The notes beneath the pieces are model-generated. The model was not told the DNA's origin. It saw only the letters and a list, made by a program, of their open reading frames with translations, and made no database searches. Shown in pieces: positions 26,763-35,004 of a stretch of 64,000 nt of DNA. The position numbers were made by a program, and so were the translations under genes. Source of the DNA: Planctomycetota bacterium (lineage in GTDB: Bacteria; Planctomycetota; Planctomycetia; Pirellulales; Pirellulaceae); the NCBI GenBank assembly GCA_026692905.1, contig JAPLNL010000121.1:14515-78514 (forward strand), in the 5' to 3' direction. Every line of letters starts with the position of its first letter. Position 1 is the first letter of the stretch.

Positions 26763-27779
26763 ATGCTCGAAGAATTCCTCAGTCTTTCCCAATCCAATAC
26801 GGATCTTTCGGCCGATCAGATGCAACAAGCCATCACTTGGATGCTAGCAGGAACCGTGCCAGACGAGGAAATTCGCGAACTTCTCCTGGCTCTGCGCGAA
26901 AAAGGGGAGTCGGTTTCGGAACTCGTCGGGGCTGTCCGAGCCATGCGAATGATGATGACGCCGATTCGAACGACGCGGACCGGATTGCTGGATACCTGTG
27001 GAACCGGCGGCGATGGAGCCAAAACATTCAACATTTCAACTGCAACGGCAATCGTTGCTGCTGCGGCTGGAGCCACTGTCGCAAAACACGGCAACCGCAA
27101 AATCACAAGCGCGACGGGGTCCGCTGACGTCCTAAGCGAGCTTGGAGTGAAAATCGAAGCACCGCGGAACGTCGTGGAAACATGTCTGAATGAATTGGGC
27201 ATCTGTTTCTGCTTCGCACCTCTTCTGCATCCAGCCATGAAACACGTCGGGGCCGTTCGCCGTTCCTTGACCGTTCCAACCCTGTTCAATTACCTTGGCC
27301 CGCTCTGCAATCCAGCCGGGGCCGCCTTCCAAATGATCGGTGTTGGCAAAGAAGAACTGCAAACCAAAATGGCTGCCGCTCTGTTGCAGTTGCCCATCGA
27401 AGCGGCCATCGTGGTCCGAGGAGAAGACGGAATGGACGAAGTCACCTTGTCAGCGGATACACATGTTTTGCATATCCAGCGCGGTATGCTGACACAAACC
27501 GTTTGGACTCCTCAATCGTTCGGTCTCTCCAAGATCAACGTCGACGAATTAAAAGTCGATGATCCGAAAGAAAGCGCCGCAACCATCCATTCCATCCTGA
27601 GCGGCGAAATCGGACCTCGACGCGACATCGTACTTGCCAACACGGCCGCATCCCTTTGGGTTAGCGGCATAACCCATTCACTCATCGATGGCGTAGCGAG
27701 AGCCGCTAGGGCCATCGACTCCGGCAAAGCAACCGAAGTATTAAAGTTGCTTGGAGAACGATCTCATTCGATCGTTTGA
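26763..27779 (+). CDS. trpD: Anthranilate phosphoribosyltransferase
   Basis: 338 residues, full length. It transfers phosphoribose from PRPP to anthranilate, the second step of tryptophan synthesis. The PRPP-binding loop CGTGGDGAKTFNIST, the KHGNRKITSATGSADVL block and NYLGPLCNPAGA are all present. No other trp gene adjoins it. A factor-independent terminator overlaps its stop codon (27,757-27,786). Confidence 0.96.
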   Translation: MLEEFLSLSQSNTDLSADQMQQAITWMLAGTVPDEEIRELLLALREKGESVSELVGAVRAMRMMMTPIRTTRTGLLDTCGTGGDGAKTFNISTATAIVAAAAGATVAKHGNRKITSATGSADVLSELGVKIEAPRNVVETCLNELGICFCFAPLLHPAMKHVGAVRRSLTVPTLFNYLGPLCNPAGAAFQMIGVGKEELQTKMAAALLQLPIEAAIVVRGEDGMDEVTLSADTHVLHIQRGMLTQTVWTPQSFGLSKINVDELKVDDPKESAATIHSILSGEIGPRRDIVLANTAASLWVSGITHSLIDGVARAARAIDSGKATEVLKLLGERSHSIV

Positions 27780-27786
27780 TTTTTTT
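27757..27786 (+). terminator. Intrinsic terminator of trpD
   Basis: A 7-bp stem AACGATC / GATCGTT with a 6-base loop TCATTC overlaps the last codons; the stop codon TGA follows and then seven T residues. The stem encodes the end of the protein, so it does two jobs. Confidence 0.8.
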
Positions 27787-27807
27787 GTTCTTTCGATCTT
27801 TAAGATT

Positions 27808-28045
27808 GAGCCGTGATAACGGCGACATTTAATAGCCGTGGGGCTTGCCCCACGGATCCCAGTCCGACCTGAATACGAGAGCCGTGAAACGTCGGTACTG
27901 ACGTTTGATTGGGAATCTGTAGCGGCGTTTCACGGCTCGTCGATCCTTTCTCTGCCCCTAAGACTGCGGGGCGAGCCCCGCAGCTACGTACTGGCGCCGT
28001 TACACGGCTCAAACGCATTCCACTTCAGCCGTGTGCCCCACGAAT
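27808..28045 (-). repeat. Hairpin array B (REP-like), rotated copy of array A
   Basis: Contains the same modules as 18,575-18,870 on the opposite strand: GCCGTGATAACGGC, CCGTGGGGCTTGCCCCACGG, CTGCGGGGCGAGCCCCGCAG, and the GATTGGGAATCT spacer. Read on the minus strand, the module order is C-A-B, whereas array A is A-B-C-A, so the two are circular permutations. No transposase gene is next to this copy. Confidence 0.8.
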
Positions 28046-28048
28046 CCC

Positions 28049-28780
28049 TTATTCGATGATCTGATATTCCCACTCTTTCACATCGACAATCGACTGAAAG
28101 ACACAGTAGCCAAGCGGCTTGGACTTGAAGACTTCGCCTCGCAATGAAAACTTTTTGCCTTCGCGTTCGACCTTCAGAATTTCTTTGTCGTCGATCCAAG
28201 CGGTTATGGTTTTCTTGTCCACGCGAACTCGAAACGCGTACCATTGCTTGTTTTTGAAAGAATGAAAACCAGTCGTTTCGTTTTCCGAAGCGTCGCTGTT
28301 GTTGATGCTGCTCAGTCCGACCAGTCCACCACCCCAGCCTCCGCAGATCAGCGAGCAAAACTCGTCACCGACTGGGAAAGTAACTCCGGCAAAGAAGTCG
28401 GAACCGTCCACGCGAGAAGCCTTCCAACGCATCTCGAAGTTTTCCTTTGGGAAATCTTTGCGAATGGTCGTAATGCCAGTCATCGGTTCGCCACGATCAA
28501 GACGCAGGACACCTTCGTTGACTTCCGCGGTTCCTTCGCCGCCAAAATTGGTAATCTCCCAACCCTTGAGAGAATCCTTTTCCAACAGTGGCTTCCACTT
28601 GGATTCTGTCGCCTTGGTCGCATCAACCTTAAGCTCAACTGCTTTGGTCTCAAGATTGATACTTGCAGGTGGCTGAGGAATTACTTTCTTTGTTGGTGTT
28701 TGAGCCATAGCGAACTGAGTCGTTAAAGCGGTGGCGGATACCGCTAAGCAGAAATTCCGAACGAGAGGAGCGAACAACAT
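28049..28780 (-). CDS. Exported DUF1080 (3-keto-disaccharide hydrolase-like) protein
   Basis: 243 residues with a signal peptide (cut near AMAQ, residue 27). Residues 60-243 form a single DUF1080 jelly-roll domain, ending in the usual KEWEYQIIE. The family includes 3-keto-glucoside hydrolases/lyases and is expanded in planctomycetes. Signature segments are KGWEITNFGG, the FAGVTFPVGDEFCSLICGGWGGGLVGLS core and TAWIDDKEIL. Substrate and catalytic residues are not known from sequence. The start at 28780 follows an AAAGG-like ribosome-binding sequence. The C-terminus abuts hairpin array B, which begins within the 3' flank. Confidence 0.88.
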   Translation of the reverse strand: MLFAPLVRNFCLAVSATALTTQFAMAQTPTKKVIPQPPASINLETKAVELKVDATKATESKWKPLLEKDSLKGWEITNFGGEGTAEVNEGVLRLDRGEPMTGITTIRKDFPKENFEMRWKASRVDGSDFFAGVTFPVGDEFCSLICGGWGGGLVGLSSINNSDASENETTGFHSFKNKQWYAFRVRVDKKTITAWIDDKEILKVEREGKKFSLRGEVFKSKPLGYCVFQSIVDVKEWEYQIIE

Positions 28781-28902
28781 AATATGCCTTTCAAGTCAAT
28801 TTTGTGAGGACGAATACCAAATTGTAGCATCCTGCGACGCTCGACACATCCGACAAAAGGAGCGAGCAATGTTTCGTAGGAGCGGCAGCATAAAAACGAA
28901 CT

Positions 28903-28970
28903 TAGCACGACGCGCAAGCGCGCAAGCTAGTGAATTGGATAGCAAATTCACTAGCTTGCACGTCGTGCTA
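28903..28970. repeat. TAGCACGACGCGCAAG inverted repeat, copy 2
   Basis: TAGCACGACGCGCAAGCGCG CAAGCTAGTGAAT pairs with ATTCACTAGCTTGCACGTCG TGCTA. Relative to copy 1 it has an 8-base duplication of GCGCAAGC in the left arm and one mismatch in the right arm. Confidence 0.8.
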
Positions 28971-28998
28971 GGTTTACCAGCTCCCGTCGCTCGGGTTC

Positions 28999-29748
28999 CT
29001 ATTCTTCAGGCACTTCTGCGATGAGTCGTTGCATGGCAATAATCTTGTGGCCGACGAACAGGACATTGTGGATGTCGATTTGCTCGCGTGTCGCACCGGA
29101 TGTCATCACTTGCAAGTCACCGGACCCGAGTCCCAAGAGCCAATGTCGGAAGAGGTCGTCTTGGTGCTTTTCCAATGTCATCCCTTGAGTGTTGTAGCTT
29201 TTCGAGCCAGAGCCCATGAGCGAATCACGGGTCAATTGTCCTGGATCGATTTCCCAATAATTGAATCGGTCCAAGCCGAAGACCACAATCAACCACATCA
29301 CGCACATGACCGTCGAAATCCAAAGGTAGGCACCGGAGTTCAAGTAGATTTTGTGGCTGGTGATCCATCCAAAGACTTGTTCCCATACTTGGAAATAGAG
29401 CAACAGGACAAACGTCAGGACCAACCCTAAGATGACGATTCCAGAGGCGAGTCCGCGGACGGAGTAGTTGGTTACGAGAATCACCAAAAACAAAACGACA
29501 AAGAAGATCAATCCCAAGTCGCTGCTGTCGTGAATGTGGGTTTCGCCTTGTCCGATCGTTACAAGTTTTCCTTGATAGTAAGTGATTGCGGCCATGATGT
29601 ACCCTACGACCCAAACTGGCCACCAATAGAGTAGAGCAGAGTGACTGTAGATCCGAATTTTTCCCGGTCCTCGAACTTTTCCAGGGCTCGAGTCCTTTCT
29701 CGTCTCAGTGGAACCCGAATTCGTTTGGGAATCGGAAGAACTACTCAT
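28999..29748 (-). CDS. Conserved planctomycete-type membrane protein of unknown function
   Basis: 249 residues. Four hydrophobic segments: WWPVWVVGYIMAAITYY, LGLIFFVVLFLVILVTNY, GIVILGLVLTFVLLLYF and AYLWISTVMCVMWLIVVFGL, followed by a cytoplasmic-looking C-terminal 90 residues (FNYWEIDPGQLTRDSL, LGLGSGDLQVMTSGA, IIAMQRLIAEVPEE). The tail resembles a short PH-like fold (a membrane protein with a bPH2-type end is one reading), but I cannot place it in a named family with confidence. An AGAAAGAGA ribosome-binding-like sequence lies before the ATG at 29748. It is divergent from the uvrA-like gene. Confidence 0.75.
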   Translation of the reverse strand: MSSSSDSQTNSGSTETRKDSSPGKVRGPGKIRIYSHSALLYWWPVWVVGYIMAAITYYQGKLVTIGQGETHIHDSSDLGLIFFVVLFLVILVTNYSVRGLASGIVILGLVLTFVLLLYFQVWEQVFGWITSHKIYLNSGAYLWISTVMCVMWLIVVFGLDRFNYWEIDPGQLTRDSLMGSGSKSYNTQGMTLEKHQDDLFRHWLLGLGSGDLQVMTSGATREQIDIHNVLFVGHKIIAMQRLIAEVPEE

Positions 29749-30001
29749 AAGTCTCTTTCTAGGGAAATGGATCTAGGGAAATGGTTACGACCAAATTGGC
29801 TTTGAAATAGAACCGAATTCGCGAATCGGTCTGGTCCACATTGTACCAGCGATTCGATGTCCTGTAGGATGGGGAGCCCGACACGATACGATTTCGTGGT
29901 CAAAAGGCATTTCGATTAGAGGCTGCCAATCTTGGGAATCCGCCGGGTTCTGGAATTGCGGGCACCGAGAACATTGAAGCCACTGAGAACACAGTTGAAC
30001 G

Positions 30002-32998
30002 ATGATGAAAAAAAAGCTCCCTGCCGAACTACCTTCGATTCCCAGTGATTCCATGGCGAACATTTCGTTGCGAGGCGGGCGTCAGCACAACCTCAAAAAC
30101 ATCGACCTAGATTTCCCGATAGGCAAACTGACCGTCGTTTGCGGGGTTAGTGGTAGCGGCAAGACTTCTCTCGCTTTGAACACTTTGTATGCTGAGGGGC
30201 AGCGGAGATACATCGAAAGTTTTTCGGCGTACACACGGCAGTTTTTGCAACGGATTGACAAGCCATCCTTTGACTCGTTGGTTCACTTGCCCCCGTCGAT
30301 TGCCATTACCCGTGAGCTGAGAACCCGCAATAATCGCAGCACGGTCGGCACAGCCAGCGAAATGCTGGAATACCTGCGTGTGGTTTTCGCGAATCGAGCG
30401 GACCTAAACTGCTATCAATGCCATCGAAAAGTCGAGTCGCATAGTCCGAAAACCGTAGCCGACAGTCTATCCAAGTACTCAGGCCAACGAGTCATTGTTT
30501 GTTTCGAGATAGGATGGCAAACCAAGAATGGATTGTCCGAATTGCTGTTCGATTTGCAATCGACTGGATTCATTCGATTGATTGCTGCTGGGAAAACGAT
30601 CCACTTGGCAGAGGACGACCGCAAGCAGTTAGCAACTTTACTGGAGGACAGCGGACAAGCTCTCGTCGTCGTCGATCGATTGAAGCTTGACAGCGTTCAA
30701 GAGTTGGGTCGACAAGAATCGGATCGAATGGTGCAGTCGCTTGCCACTGCGTTTGACCACCGGGACGATGCAGGGAGCAGTAGAGCGATTGTTTTGGTGC
30801 AGGCTGCGGTTGATGTGGTTCCAGAGGCAAACGATTCATCGCTTGAGAGAATCGCGGTCGATGATGTGGAATACTTGGTGCATCGTTTTGCAACTTCCCT
30901 TCGCTGCGAGCACTGCAAGATCGACTATCCTGAAAGTGAGCCAAGGCTATTTCATTTCAATAGTCCGATCGGGGCATGTGGGACCTGCGAAGGGTTCGGT
31001 GAAACCGTATCGATCGATATGAAGAAAGTGATTCCCGACGATTCCTTGAGTTTGAACGAAGGTGCGATCACCGCTTGGCGAACACCTGCTTATTCACATG
31101 AATTGGAAGAGTTGCGAAGTTTGTCCGAGGAGTATGGCATTCCATTTGATGTGCCGGTATCGAAGCTAAAGCCCAAGCAGTGGCGTTGGATCCAGGAAGG
31201 AGTTCCAGAGCGAGCGTTCGGAGGACTCAATGGTTTTTTTGCGTGGTTGGAACGCAAGAAATATAAGATGCATGTGCGGGCTTTTTTGGCGAGATGGCGA
31301 ACTTATTCAACCTGTCAGGCCTGCAATGGACAACGGCTAAACCGGGAGTCGTTGGCTTATCGACTCTGCGGCAAGAGTTTTGCTCAGTTATGCGAACTCA
31401 CGATCGATGACCTCTGGCAATTGCTGGCGGTCGAACTAGACGATTCACTGCGAGCCAATGGAGCGCGAGTTGGCGATAAGGAACTTTTGCAGGAAAACGA
31501 ATCATCGAACTTCATTCTCGCTGCAGAGAATCGGAGTCGGTATGTCGCATCGGAGCCACAGCGTCAGGTATTGTCTCGGATCGAGTATTTGCAAAGCGTG
31601 GGGCTGGGATATATCACATTGGCGAGACCGCTACATACGTTGAGTGGTGGCGAGGCCCAGCGTGTGATGATGACAACCTTGCTAGGTTCAAGCTTGGTCG
31701 ACATGCTTTATGTTTTTGACGAGCCGACAGTTGGATTGCATCCAAAGGACACGGAACGCATGGCTGGAGCGATTCTCGGGCTGCGTGATCGAGGCAACAC
31801 GGTTGTGCTAGTGGAGCATGAACCGCACTTGATGCGAATTGCCGATCTTATTATCGAGATAGGACCGCAAGCGGGTGAACAGGGAGGACGCGTCACGTTT
31901 CAGGGGACACCGTCGGAATTGCTTCGAAGCGATTGCGTGACTGGGGAGTATCTAAGCGGCGCACGTCAGACTCAGCGCACTTCGAAACCGTTAGGTTCGA
32001 ATTGGTTTGGAATTCGAGGTGCCAGTGGCCGCAATTTGAAGGTGGATGAATTGTCTATTCCAGCTAATCGCTTGACGGTCGTGATTGGTCCGAGTGGTTC
32101 CGGCAAGAGTTCCTTGATCTTGGATACCCTTTGCCCTGCGGTCGAGCATTTTTTTGATAGCGAGGCTGAAGCTGGGTTGCCATTTGAAAGTCTTTTTGGA
32201 ATGGAAAACCTATCTTCTTGTTTGGCAATTGATCAGAGTCCGATCCAGCGCTCGATGCGCAGCAGTCCAGTGACGTATTCGAAGGCGATGGACGATATTA
32301 GGCAGGTTTTTGCCGACACGACAGATGCCAAGTTTCGAGGGTTTGGGGCTGGGCACTTTAGTTTCAACAGCGATTTGGGGCGGTGTCTGACGTGTGAGGG
32401 ACTTGGGTACACCACGGTCGACATGCAGTTTATGGCGGATGTTCAGTTGCCTTGCCAAGACTGCGACGGCAAGCGATTTCGGGCGGAAGTGCTTGAGGTG
32501 CGTTATCGCGACCTGAATATCTCAGAAGTGTTGGAGATGAGCGTCGATCGTGCTTCGAGTTTTTTCCGTGGCAGCCCCAAGGTTCAAGAGCGACTGAAGC
32601 CGCTGATGGAGATAGGCCTTGGGTATTTGCCATTGGGGCAAAGCCTGGCTACCTTGTCGGCTGGCGAGTCCATGCGACTCAAGCTTGCTAGTCATCTTGA
32701 CTTGAGTTCTCGAAAGTCGGAATCGGAAGCCAAGATTGGCAAGTTGATTGTGCTCGATGAGCCCACGACGGGCTTGCATTTTAGCGACGTACAAAGATTG
32801 CTTTCATGTATCGATGCTATTATCGATAGCGGCAATAGCGTTGTCGTCATTGAGCACAATCATCAGATGATTTGTGCTGCGGACCATTTGATCGAACTTG
32901 GTCCAGGGGCTGGGCCGCAGGGAGGTAAGATTACCGCAACAGGTTCCGTGAAATCGATTCGGACCAATCCGCTGTCGATGACAGCGCCGTTTCTGTAA
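30002..32998 (+). CDS. UvrA-family excinuclease ABC subunit, divergent paralogue
   Basis: 998 residues. Two ABC ATPase halves: the first has GVSGSGKTS, a CYQCHR ... CEHCKIDYPE zinc module, LSGGEAQRVMM and the DEPTVGLHPKD Walker B; the second has GPSGSGKSS, the zinc finger C-LTCEG ... PCQDCDGKRF and DEPTTGLH. UvrA finds bulky lesions in DNA for excision repair. Departures from the canonical protein: the second ABC signature reads LSAGESMRL rather than LSGGEAQR, and the interdomain segments are shortened or altered. It is therefore likely a paralogue (UvrA2-like) and not the only UvrA. The domain begins near residue 18 (ANISLRGGRQHNLKNID), so an ATG at 30053 is possible. Confidence 0.88.
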   Translation: MMKKKLPAELPSIPSDSMANISLRGGRQHNLKNIDLDFPIGKLTVVCGVSGSGKTSLALNTLYAEGQRRYIESFSAYTRQFLQRIDKPSFDSLVHLPPSIAITRELRTRNNRSTVGTASEMLEYLRVVFANRADLNCYQCHRKVESHSPKTVADSLSKYSGQRVIVCFEIGWQTKNGLSELLFDLQSTGFIRLIAAGKTIHLAEDDRKQLATLLEDSGQALVVVDRLKLDSVQELGRQESDRMVQSLATAFDHRDDAGSSRAIVLVQAAVDVVPEANDSSLERIAVDDVEYLVHRFATSLRCEHCKIDYPESEPRLFHFNSPIGACGTCEGFGETVSIDMKKVIPDDSLSLNEGAITAWRTPAYSHELEELRSLSEEYGIPFDVPVSKLKPKQWRWIQEGVPERAFGGLNGFFAWLERKKYKMHVRAFLARWRTYSTCQACNGQRLNRESLAYRLCGKSFAQLCELTIDDLWQLLAVELDDSLRANGARVGDKELLQENESSNFILAAENRSRYVASEPQRQVLSRIEYLQSVGLGYITLARPLHTLSGGEAQRVMMTTLLGSSLVDMLYVFDEPTVGLHPKDTERMAGAILGLRDRGNTVVLVEHEPHLMRIADLIIEIGPQAGEQGGRVTFQGTPSELLRSDCVTGEYLSGARQTQRTSKPLGSNWFGIRGASGRNLKVDELSIPANRLTVVIGPSGSGKSSLILDTLCPAVEHFFDSEAEAGLPFESLFGMENLSSCLAIDQSPIQRSMRSSPVTYSKAMDDIRQVFADTTDAKFRGFGAGHFSFNSDLGRCLTCEGLGYTTVDMQFMADVQLPCQDCDGKRFRAEVLEVRYRDLNISEVLEMSVDRASSFFRGSPKVQERLKPLMEIGLGYLPLGQSLATLSAGESMRLKLASHLDLSSRKSESEAKIGKLIVLDEPTTGLHFSDVQRLLSCIDAIIDSGNSVVVIEHNHQMICAADHLIELGPGAGPQGGKITATGSVKSIRTNPLSMTAPFL

Positions 32999-33043
32999 GC
33001 TCATTCCCTGGCTCTGCCCGGCGAGCGGCGGAATAAAAAATAC

Positions 33044-33099
33044 CGTAGCTGGATTCTCCAGAATTCAGAACACAATGAATTCTGGTGAATCCAGCTACG
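33044..33099. terminator. 24-bp hairpin between convergent genes
   Basis: CGTAGCTGGATTCTCCAGAA TTCA pairs with TGAATTCTGG TGAATCCAGCTACG with one mismatch around an 8-base loop. Outer arms GGCGAGCG (about 33,021) and CGCTCGCC (about 33,123) pair as well. It lies between the convergent uvrA-like and PQQ-propeller genes and could terminate both, or be a repeat element. Confidence 0.65.
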
Positions 33100-33141
33100 A
33101 TTCGTGTTCCATTTTGTCTTGTCGCTCGCCTAGACCGCGAA

Positions 33142-34656
33142 TCAATCGATTTTGAAAGGGTCGTCCCCAGATGTCGTCGTTGATCCTGCTCCTTCGAAGA
33201 CATTGGTATCGTCGTCCATCTTGGTAGTGGATGGTTCTTCCGTTTTCTTAGGAGTGACCGAAGCAGCTGTGCCCTCCGCGTTCATTTCGGTCATGAACGA
33301 AGGAACCGTTGCGTCGATCTCTCGGAGGCAGGTCACTTGCCCTTGCTTGGTGACGAATACGAGTCTGTCGGTGATTTTGTTTGGGACCACTGTTGGAAGA
33401 ATCAGGTTGGAACGTCCTGATTCAAGTCCACTTGCCAAATCGATTACGACTAAAGAGTTACTCGAGTCTTTGACGTAGATGTGTTTTTTTCCGACTGCGA
33501 TAATGTCTTTGATATTTCGCGGTTGGTGGCCCCATGCGTTTGAGCCATCTTGCATTCGGAGAGCAAACAAGTTTCCTTCGTCGCTCACGATAAAAGCGAG
33601 TTCTTTGTTTGCTAAAGGGGGGTGGGAAACTTGAACAGCCAATCGTGTCTTCCAGAACAAGCTATCTTCGCGACCCGTCGAGCAATGAAATACGGTACCC
33701 AGTTCGGTTGAAGCGAGAAAGCCACTTTGAGTTGCAATCGGCAAGGAAAGGATTGGCTCGTGGAGGCCAACGGCGTTCCACAGCATTGGAAGCTTGTCCA
33801 TTTTCGCTTGAATCAGTCGGCTGCCCGTGGGCCAGGCGAAGAATTCGCGATCTGCAGAAATGACGACACCGAGTCTATTTTCTGTTCCTGTGCGGATGAT
33901 TCCTGGGGCAATTTCGGCTTTTTTGATATCGTAAGCAACGAGTCGTCCATCGACTGAGGGGACAATAACTTTGTCGCCTAAAACGGTCGGACAGGCAGTC
34001 GGCGTGAATGCCAAATTGCGAGAGGTGACGATGTTTCCGGTTGCGAGTTCGTAGACATAAAAAACATTGCCATTGGTCACAACGACGTAGTCGTCAGACA
34101 CACCAGGACCAAACATTGGAAGAGTCGATTTGCCTGCTTCCGTTCGCCAAAGGACCGTACCCGATTCTGCATCCATCGATTCAAGGATACCGTTCGATGT
34201 GAGGGTGACAGCGTAGACAATTCGCTGGCTGTATGGTTCGATGTCGACGTTTCGGCCGAGGGTTTTGTAGGTTGCAACGAGCTTCTGAGCCTTTTCCGTT
34301 GCGCCCTCAAGACCGAGCCTGGGCGTTTTTAGAATTTTTTCTCCGCTGATGATGGCTTGGTCGAGCTTCTTTTGGTCGACTTCCTCACCGCGGATACGTT
34401 CGATAATCCGGCTGCCACTGCGAACGGTGACGTATTCGCGTTTTTCCGTTGTGTGCGACCATAGGACGAAACTTTGACTTCCATTCGCGAGAGGTGCGCC
34501 TCCAACATTCGCTTCCCAATGAAGAGTCAACCCAACAGAGGCCAAATCATCTGAGTTGTTTTCCGCCCGAGCTGGTTCCAATGAACTCAAGGTCGTCATA
34601 GAAAGGCCAGCCAAAAGGGTGCCCAGGAATCGGCTGCGAATCGATTGGAATGTCAT
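33142..34656 (-). CDS. Exported PQQ-like beta-propeller protein
   Basis: 504 residues from the ATG at 34656, which has GGAG about ten bases upstream; the frame is open to 34680. A signal peptide (about residues 1-32, cut near ARA-EN) precedes a seven- or eight-bladed propeller of the PQQ_2/YncE type: GTVLWRTEAGKST, VYELATGNIVTSRNLAFTP, DGRLVAYDIKKAE, DSSNSLVVIDLASGLESG. No catalytic metal or quinone ligands are clear, so a binding or scaffolding role is as likely as a dehydrogenase. The C-terminal 60 residues (SVTPKKTEEPSTTKMDDDTN) are low-complexity. It is divergent from the coiled-coil membrane protein gene. Confidence 0.82.
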   Translation of the reverse strand: MTFQSIRSRFLGTLLAGLSMTTLSSLEPARAENNSDDLASVGLTLHWEANVGGAPLANGSQSFVLWSHTTEKREYVTVRSGSRIIERIRGEEVDQKKLDQAIISGEKILKTPRLGLEGATEKAQKLVATYKTLGRNVDIEPYSQRIVYAVTLTSNGILESMDAESGTVLWRTEAGKSTLPMFGPGVSDDYVVVTNGNVFYVYELATGNIVTSRNLAFTPTACPTVLGDKVIVPSVDGRLVAYDIKKAEIAPGIIRTGTENRLGVVISADREFFAWPTGSRLIQAKMDKLPMLWNAVGLHEPILSLPIATQSGFLASTELGTVFHCSTGREDSLFWKTRLAVQVSHPPLANKELAFIVSDEGNLFALRMQDGSNAWGHQPRNIKDIIAVGKKHIYVKDSSNSLVVIDLASGLESGRSNLILPTVVPNKITDRLVFVTKQGQVTCLREIDATVPSFMTEMNAEGTAASVTPKKTEEPSTTKMDDDTNVFEGAGSTTTSGDDPFKID

Positions 34657-35004
34657 TGGGTAAAGCTCCGTAAAAAACAAGATGAGTCCTCTTTAAAATA
34701 CTAGTTGATGCGAGAGCAACTTGCGAACAAGAAATCCAATTTCGCGCATATCTTGGTGTTGCCAGATTAATCCGATTATTCGGTCCAACTGGTTCGCGTT
34801 CGGGGGGGCAAAGGATTTCAAGCAAAAAAGCGTCGTGAGCTGAGCGAGAATGTTTGACGTCGGTAGCGCAGCGATTTAGGATGCTGTAGGTGGATACAGG
34901 CAAAATATGGGATTTAGTCGGGCTGTGAGGTCACTTTCTCTCCATTTTGTTCCCTTTTCCATTCATCCAACCGTTCCGTCTTTTCAGAGTTTTCGAGGTA
35001 TTTT
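34657..35004. other. Intergenic region between divergent genes
   Basis: About 350 bp that should hold the promoters of the PQQ propeller (minus) and the coiled-coil protein (plus). No member of the repeat families seen elsewhere, no terminator-like hairpin and no convincing promoter pair were noticed. Confidence 0.5.

Noticed and set aside
18575-28045. The hairpin arrays could be taken for a CRISPR locus.
   Set aside because: There is no constant direct repeat with unique spacers, and no cas genes; modules and spacers are shared between two arrays, which indicates REP-like elements.
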